From an archaeon (GTDB lineage: Archaea > Thermoplasmatota > Thermoplasmata > JAJSAE01): DNA of 42,353 nt. Of this stretch, positions 36,661 through 42,353 are shown piece by piece. Under the pieces are notes generated by a model. The model was not told the origin of the DNA, made no database searches, and saw only the letters and a program-made list of their open reading frames with translations. Every line of letters begins with the position of its first letter. Positions within the stretch are counted from its first letter, which is position 1. The stretch covers positions 1-42,353 of the forward strand of contig JAJSAE010000036.1 of the NCBI GenBank assembly GCA_024281315.1, written 5' to 3'. Both the position numbers and the translations under genes were made by a program.

Positions 36661-38544
36661 ATGTCGGCCGAAATACCTGTCCTGCTTGCAGTCGCCTTTC
36701 CCGTACTTATGGGGATTTTGTGTTACGCACTGCGTAACCGGCGCAGCATTGCCGCACTATCGTTCATATCGTCTGCGGTGCTGATAGCCACATCCCTCGT
36801 TCTATTCTGGATGGTACGGGACAATGGAGGCGGAATACGCCTGGATATGAATGAATTTGCCGGAATACCGGTGAGCGAACTGATTATGGTGCTGGACTCG
36901 TTTTTGATGTTCTATTTCCTTTATATAGGAATAAAACTCAAAAATCTTCCTACCATTATCTTTGCGGTTCTTCAAATGATCCCGCTCTTCTGGTTCGAGA
37001 GCCAGCATCAGGGGGCAGTAACACCCTCATTCTATATCGACTCTCTGGCGGTAATAATGGTGCTCATAGTCTCCATTATAGGCTCGTTAATAGTTATCTA
37101 CGCTATCAAGTACATGGAGCATGACAAAAAACAGGCGAGATTCTTCTTCTTCATGCTGCTCTTCCTCGGAGCCATGAACGGCGCTGTTCTTTCAAATAAC
37201 CTGCTCTGGCTCTTCTTCTTCTGGGAAGTAACCACTCTGTGCTGTTACGCCCTCATAAGACACGAGGAAACAGAAGAAGCGATAAAATCGGCAACACGGG
37301 CCCTTGTGGTAACCCTTGGCGGCGGCGTTGCCTTCGCATTGGCGATTCCACTGATATTCGAGTACTTTGGCTCAGTATCCTTCATTGACATTCTTGCGAT
37401 AAGCCCTGCGCTCGGTCTTGCATTTATACCAGTGGCACTCATTGCTCTGGCGGCCTTCACAAAGTCGGCTCAGATACCGTTCCAGAGCTGGCTTCTCGGT
37501 GCGATGGTTGCTCCGACACCGGTTTCGGCTCTTCTTCACTCTGCGACCATGGTAAATCTCGGAGTGTATGTTCTCATCCGCAGCGCACCCGCTATCGGAC
37601 TGGCCCCTTGGCTCTCATTCGTGATAGCGGTTGTAGGCGGCTTCACCTTCTTTGTAACGGCTCTGATGGCGGTTTCTCAGGTAACGATCAAGAGAGTGCT
37701 GGCATATTCGACAATCGGTAATCTCGGCCTGATAGTCATGTGTGTCGGAATAAACACCCCGCTATCGCTCTCTGCGGCCATCCTTCTCCTCTTCTTCCAT
37801 GCCATGTCCAAGGCCCTGCTCTTCCTTAGTGCGGGGGTGGTGGACCATGAGGGACACACGAAGAAGATAACGGGAATGGAGGGAATGATACGCTCCATAC
37901 CGGTCCTTGCGGTCACAGTGGTCGCGGCGGTAATGACCATGATGATGCTCCCCTTCGGAATGTTTATCGGGAAGTGGGTTGCACTGGAGGTAAGCACCAC
38001 AAGGCCCGAGCTTCTCCTGCTGACTGGTTTTGTCATATTCGGCAGCGTTCTGACCAGCCTCTATTATACAAAGTGGCTCGGTCTTGTGCTATCGGCTCCG
38101 GAAGAGCCGGAGCACCCCCCGAAACCGCACCCCCTGTCGAAACTCTACACTATACCCATGTTTACACTGCTCGCTGGTGCGATATTCTTCAGCGTCTTTA
38201 TGGGGCCGGTCATAAGCGAACTGATAGGGCCTGCAGTTGCTCCCTATTATGGACTTACGCCCATGACATCCGATAACATAACCTTCTTCACGCCGATGGG
38301 CTGGGTTCCGTCACTTCTGATATTTGTCCTTATCGTGGTGGCCATATTCCTTCCGCTGAAGATGTTCAAATCCATTCCGAAAGAGGCCGTGAAACCGGTT
38401 TATCGCTGCGGTGAGGACTTCGAACAGTTGCGCCTAAAGGGTTTCTTCTACGAAAGAGAGGTTCCCGACGACAGGATAACCAGATACGCAAATCCCATTG
38501 CCGTAATTCTCCTAGTCATCATGCTGGGGGTGATTTTCATATGA
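36661..38544 (+). CDS. echA: Ech-type hydrogenase subunit A (NuoL-like antiporter module)
   Basis: IPFQSWLLGAMVAPTPVSALLHSATMVNLGVYVLIRSAPAI; first gene of ech operon; ATG 36661 preferred to TTG 36652. Confidence 0.88.
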   Translation: MSAEIPVLLAVAFPVLMGILCYALRNRRSIAALSFISSAVLIATSLVLFWMVRDNGGGIRLDMNEFAGIPVSELIMVLDSFLMFYFLYIGIKLKNLPTIIFAVLQMIPLFWFESQHQGAVTPSFYIDSLAVIMVLIVSIIGSLIVIYAIKYMEHDKKQARFFFFMLLFLGAMNGAVLSNNLLWLFFFWEVTTLCCYALIRHEETEEAIKSATRALVVTLGGGVAFALAIPLIFEYFGSVSFIDILAISPALGLAFIPVALIALAAFTKSAQIPFQSWLLGAMVAPTPVSALLHSATMVNLGVYVLIRSAPAIGLAPWLSFVIAVVGGFTFFVTALMAVSQVTIKRVLAYSTIGNLGLIVMCVGINTPLSLSAAILLLFFHAMSKALLFLSAGVVDHEGHTKKITGMEGMIRSIPVLAVTVVAAVMTMMMLPFGMFIGKWVALEVSTTRPELLLLTGFVIFGSVLTSLYYTKWLGLVLSAPEEPEHPPKPHPLSKLYTIPMFTLLAGAIFFSVFMGPVISELIGPAVAPYYGLTPMTSDNITFFTPMGWVPSLLIFVLIVVAIFLPLKMFKSIPKEAVKPVYRCGEDFEQLRLKGFFYEREVPDDRITRYANPIAVILLVIMLGVIFI

Positions 38545-39443
38545 ATACTATTGATATAGCCATAAGGATCCTGCTCTTCGTACTGGCACCGGCATTCGGC
38601 TGTCTGTTCTTCGGGATAGACAGAAAACTAACTGCGAGGATGCAGAACAGAGTGGGACCTCCGCTTCTTCAGCCCTGGTACGATTTCAAGAAGTTAATGG
38701 GCAAGACCGAGGAGATAGTGAATCACATACATCTGGTATTCGCCTTTGCCTATGTGGCTTTCATAATGCTGGCACTTGGAATATTCCTGATGGACGGAGA
38801 CCTTATCGTAATATGCTTCTCTCTTGGAGCTTCTCAGGTATTCCTTGCCCTCGGGGCATTCAGTGTGCGCTCCCCTTACAGCCATGTCGGGGCTCACAGG
38901 CACCTTCTTCAGATGGTTGCCGTGGAGCCCCTGCTGATTCTGGCCGCCGTAACGATAAAGTTGCAGACGGGCAGTTTCGTGCTGAGCGATATCTATGCCC
39001 GGAGCACATACCCGTTCTTCGGAATCAACACGATCCTTCTGCTCTCGCTGCCTGTCGCCTTCTTTATAGTAATTCTGGCGACCATAGTCGACACTCAAAA
39101 ATCTCCCTTCGACATCTCGACGGCCCACAGCGAGATAGTTTCCGGGACCTTCGTCGAGTACTCCGGCCCCTATCTGGCAATAACGAAACTGGGGCACTGG
39201 TTCGAACTCTCCCTGCTCTTTGCGTTCGTGAGCATATTCTTCAGCTCTGATGTCCTTTGGATATCAATAGCCGGGAAACTCACACTGGACTTTGCGGTCT
39301 TCCTGCTCATCCTAGTGATAGACAACTCCACCGCGCGTCTGACCATAGATCGACTGGTGAAGTTCAGTGTCAGAATAGGTCTCCCTCTGATAATCATAAA
39401 CATAGTTTTAATTGTGATAAGCAGCATGGGGGTGATTGCATGA
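38541..39443 (+). CDS. echB: Ech-type hydrogenase subunit B (NuoH-like)
   Basis: RKLTARMQNRVGPPLLQPWYDFKKLMGK, KSPFDISTAHSEIVSGTFVEYSGPYLA. Confidence 0.92.
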   Translation: MNTIDIAIRILLFVLAPAFGCLFFGIDRKLTARMQNRVGPPLLQPWYDFKKLMGKTEEIVNHIHLVFAFAYVAFIMLALGIFLMDGDLIVICFSLGASQVFLALGAFSVRSPYSHVGAHRHLLQMVAVEPLLILAAVTIKLQTGSFVLSDIYARSTYPFFGINTILLLSLPVAFFIVILATIVDTQKSPFDISTAHSEIVSGTFVEYSGPYLAITKLGHWFELSLLFAFVSIFFSSDVLWISIAGKLTLDFAVFLLILVIDNSTARLTIDRLVKFSVRIGLPLIIINIVLIVISSMGVIA

Positions 39444-39892
39444 ACGGTACGGAGAAATCGAGGCTCAAGTCTCCGTGGATAACCCACATCAATACTGGAG
39501 GCTGCAACGGATGCGATATAGAGATACTTGCCTGCCTTACACCGAAATACGACATAGAGCGCTTCGGCATCCTCAATAAGGGGAATCCGAAGCATACCGA
39601 TGTCCTGCTGGTGACCGGACCGGTAACGAAGAAATACATACATGTCCTGAAGAATCTTTACGACCAGACCCCGGGTCCCAAAGTTGTTATAGCTGTCGGA
39701 ACATGCGCCTGCTCCGGTGGTGTCTTTAAAGACCTCTATAATGTTGAAGGCGGCGTGGATCAGGTTATACCGGTGGATGTCTATATCCCTGGCTGTGCCG
39801 TCAAGCCGGAAGCCATCATAGACGGAGTGGTTCTGGCCCTTGAAAAGCTCAAGAAACTTCAGGAAGGAACCTGGAAGGAGGTGGGAGAATGA
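39440..39892 (+). CDS. echC: Ech-type hydrogenase small subunit
   Basis: NTGGCNGCDIEILACLTPKYDIERFG, GTCACSGG, VYIPGCAVKPEAI. Confidence 0.93.
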   Translation: MNGTEKSRLKSPWITHINTGGCNGCDIEILACLTPKYDIERFGILNKGNPKHTDVLLVTGPVTKKYIHVLKNLYDQTPGPKVVIAVGTCACSGGVFKDLYNVEGGVDQVIPVDVYIPGCAVKPEAIIDGVVLALEKLKKLQEGTWKEVGE

Positions 39893-40227
39893 ATGTGATA
39901 CCGATAACATGGGAAAATTTCGATGCGGAAATGGATAAGAAAGCAGAGGAGAAGGCAAGGCTCATCTGCATCTCTGGGCTGGATACGGGGGAAAGGACAA
40001 TGGAGGTGAACTACCACTTCGTGATAAACAACGGAGATGTCGTAACCCTCAGACTCACCAGAGGTATAAAGGAGGAATTCAAGAGTGTAGTCGATAAATT
40101 CCCCGCTGCCGTGCTGGTAGAGAAGGAACTGGTGGAGATGTACGGCATAGAGATGAAAGGCGTGGAGGGCCATCTTCTTCTGGCAGCGGATGCGGATATA
40201 TATACACCACAGAGGCGGTCACCATGA
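39889..40227 (+). CDS. echD: Ech-type hydrogenase subunit D (NuoC-like)
   Basis: Short protein between echC and echE; KELVEMYGIEMKGVEGHLLL resembles the NuoC family. Confidence 0.82.
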   Translation: MNVIPITWENFDAEMDKKAEEKARLICISGLDTGERTMEVNYHFVINNGDVVTLRLTRGIKEEFKSVVDKFPAAVLVEKELVEMYGIEMKGVEGHLLLAADADIYTPQRRSP

Positions 40228-41300
40228 AAGTAGTTAATATTATTCCGTTCGGCCCGCAGCACCCGGTGCTTCCGGAGCCCATTCATCTGGACATGCAGAC
40301 CGAGGGCGAGATTGTCACGGATGTCAAGGTTGTTGTAGGATATGTCCACAGGGGCATTGAGAAGGGGCTGGAGAATGATTACGAGAAGAATATGTTTCTG
40401 GCGGAGAAGATATGCGGCATATGTTCCGGTGTTCACACATCCACTTATTCGATGGTAATAGAAAGTATCATGGGTGTAGAAGTTCCGCAGAGGGCGGAAC
40501 TTATCCGGGCCATCATTCTGGAGCTGGAGCGCCTGCACAGCCACCTGCTAATAATCGGCCTTGTTGGAGATGCTATCGGGTACGAGAACTTCTTCATGCA
40601 GACATGGAGGGACAGAGAGATTGTGATGAATCTCCTAGGCACTCTTACCGGAAACCGCGTTCATTACGGAATAAACAAGGTGGGCGGTGTGAGAAGAGAC
40701 CTGACAGATGAAAGAATCGCGCTCATAAAAAAAGCCATGGCGGAACTGCGGCCCAAAATAGACGATATAGCCGATATAGTGTATCACGATTACACTCTCA
40801 AAAAGAGGGGACGCGGCGTTGGCGTGCTGAAAAAGAGCGATGCCATCGCTCTTGGTATAGTTGGCCCCAACGCAAGAGCTAGCGGAGTGAACTACGACAT
40901 TCGCTCCACGGGGTACGGTGCATACAAGGACCTGCACTTCAAGCCTATACTGGGCGAAGCGGGAGACTGCCATGAAAGAACATCGGTCCGTGTTAAGGAA
41001 CTCTACCAATCAATGGATTTGATAGAAGAAGCCCTTTCCCTGCTGAAGCCGGGTGAGATAGCCGCAAGGCCAAAAGGATTCCCGAAAGGCGAGGCGGTGG
41101 CCCGTCACGAAGCACCGAGAGGAGAACTCTTTTATTATGCTCGCGGTGTGGGGAAAAAGGAGATGTATCGCGTTAAAGTAAGAACGCCGACCTATGCGAA
41201 CATACCGGGGATTCCTCCGCTTGTGAAGGGAATGCAGATTGCGGATGTGCCGTACATAGTGGTCTCTCTTGACCCGTGTATATCCTGTACGGAGCGTTAG
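40224..41300 (+). CDS. echE: Ech-type [NiFe] hydrogenase large subunit
   Basis: Both Ni-ligand motifs present: EKICGICSGVHTSTYS and DPCISCTER at the C terminus. Confidence 0.95.
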   Translation: MKVVNIIPFGPQHPVLPEPIHLDMQTEGEIVTDVKVVVGYVHRGIEKGLENDYEKNMFLAEKICGICSGVHTSTYSMVIESIMGVEVPQRAELIRAIILELERLHSHLLIIGLVGDAIGYENFFMQTWRDREIVMNLLGTLTGNRVHYGINKVGGVRRDLTDERIALIKKAMAELRPKIDDIADIVYHDYTLKKRGRGVGVLKKSDAIALGIVGPNARASGVNYDIRSTGYGAYKDLHFKPILGEAGDCHERTSVRVKELYQSMDLIEEALSLLKPGEIAARPKGFPKGEAVARHEAPRGELFYYARGVGKKEMYRVKVRTPTYANIPGIPPLVKGMQIADVPYIVVSLDPCISCTER

Positions 41301-41311
41301 GGGGTGAAAAA

Positions 41312-41821
41312 ATGGGAATGCTAAAAAATACCCTGAAGAACCTCTTCTCGAAACCCGCAACCATCCTGTATCCAGTAGAGCCAATCCCTCCTCTTCCCGA
41401 CTTCAGAGGTCAGTACACCATGGACCACTCCAAATGCATATACTGTCATCTGTGTGAAAAGAGGTGTCCGGTGGGGGCCATAAAGATAGACAAGGAGAAG
41501 AAGCAGAACGAGATTTACCTCTCTCTCTGCATCAACTGCGGTGTCTGTGTGGAGGTCTGCCCCAAGGACTGTATCACTCTGGAAGAGGTATATACCCCTC
41601 CGTCTTATACACGAGAGGTGCGTGTATTCCACACGGAGCCGACGGAGCACCAGTTAAAGGTTCAGGAACTGCCTCATTACGCCGAAGAAGGGAAATTGTG
41701 CATCACCAAGACGGAACTGGAAGCTATGAAAGGAGAGCTTACGGAACATCAATATCGCGTTGCCGTCCTGCCCTGTTACAGACGAGACAAGAATGACAGC
41801 AAGGAAAAGAAAGAGGCCTGA
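41312..41821 (+). CDS. echF: Ech-type hydrogenase polyferredoxin subunit
   Basis: CIYCHLCEKRCPVGAI and CINCGVCVEVCPKDCI; ATG 41312 with SD GGGGTG. Confidence 0.92.
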   Translation: MGMLKNTLKNLFSKPATILYPVEPIPPLPDFRGQYTMDHSKCIYCHLCEKRCPVGAIKIDKEKKQNEIYLSLCINCGVCVEVCPKDCITLEEVYTPPSYTREVRVFHTEPTEHQLKVQELPHYAEEGKLCITKTELEAMKGELTEHQYRVAVLPCYRRDKNDSKEKKEA

Positions 41822-41865
41822 AGCATATATTATATAGAAGAAGCACATCACAGGCTGGTGACATA

Positions 41866-42353
41866 ATGCACAAGATAGTGGATATTGCACTGGAGGCCGA
41901 CATGCTCAGGGCCAACAGAGAGCTTGCCGATGAGAACCACGAACTGCTGAGAAAGCACGGCATCCGTTCTTTCGACTTTCTCGGATCTATCGGTTCCGGA
42001 AAGACCCTTCTTATCGAGAAGATAATAGAGAGGCTGAAGGCCGGCGGAAAGAGGCCAGCTGTTATTGCGGGGGACGTCTCAGGAAACGACGATTATATGC
42101 GTTTTCTGTCCCACGGAGTGCAGGCGGTCAATCTGAATACCGGAAAGGAATGCCATCTGGACGCACACCTTACGGACCATGCTCTTGAGAATCTAGACCT
42201 CGATAACACAGATGTTCTTTTCGTGGAGAATGTTGGTAATCTCGTATGCCCCGCAGATTTCCCCCTCGGAACTGATATGCGGATTGTCGTAATCTCTGTC
42301 ACGGAAGGGGATGATATGGTGCGGAAGCATCCGATAATGTTCGGCGGTGCGGA
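41866..42353 (+). CDS. hypB: Hydrogenase nickel incorporation GTPase HypB (truncated by window edge)
   Basis: FLGSIGSGKTLLIEKI, NTGKECHLDAHLTDHALENL, DVLFVENVGNLVCPADFPLGTDMRIVVISVTEGDD; open ORF to the window end (absent from the supplied track). Confidence 0.93.
   Translation, partial: MHKIVDIALEADMLRANRELADENHELLRKHGIRSFDFLGSIGSGKTLLIEKIIERLKAGGKRPAVIAGDVSGNDDYMRFLSHGVQAVNLNTGKECHLDAHLTDHALENLDLDNTDVLFVENVGNLVCPADFPLGTDMRIVVISVTEGDDMVRKHPIMFGGA

Noticed and set aside
40224-41300. echE as a complex I NuoD paralog
   Set aside because: Both CxxC Ni-ligand motifs are intact and hypB follows, so it is a hydrogenase large subunit.
1-42353. CRISPR arrays, rRNA genes, tandem satellite repeats
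   Set aside because: No regularly spaced repeats or rRNA-like sequence seen on either strand.

Overview
Archaeal chromosomal window; the gene content resembles Thermoplasmatota, but taxonomy is inferred. No CRISPR array, rRNA or transposase was seen. Left to right it carries: an RNA polymerase operon (rpoH-rpoB-rpoA1 and the start of a downstream gene, probably rpoA2) behind an intron-containing tRNA-Lys; a larE-larB pair for nickel-pincer cofactor synthesis; nadE, a glycosyltransferase, orc1/cdc6, a DUF835 protein and a TPR protein; purS-purL-purQ; an AT-rich type II restriction-modification island (MjaI-like REase plus an m4C-type MTase with an SNase-like tail); a DHH phosphoesterase, tyrS, gdhA, a large membrane protein and a stand-alone H-NOX protein; a headless complex I operon (nuoA-B-CD-H-I-J-K-M-L-N); and an Ech-type [NiFe] hydrogenase operon followed by hypB. 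Main points for a second look: (i) two conserved genes, purQ and a DHH phosphoesterase, are each interrupted by one in-frame TAG with no frameshift, consistent with amber/pyrrolysine readthrough; (ii) a 32-nt bulge-helix-bulge intron in the D-loop of tRNA-Lys(TTT); (iii) an m4C MTase with a C-terminal SNase-like domain, inserted beside a duplicated purS 5' end; (iv) an H-NOX gas sensor next to the respiratory operon; (v) a NuoD-like domain that keeps three of the four hydrogenase Ni-ligand cysteine positions and lies next to a true Ech hydrogenase. All calls come from reading the sequence, without database searches.
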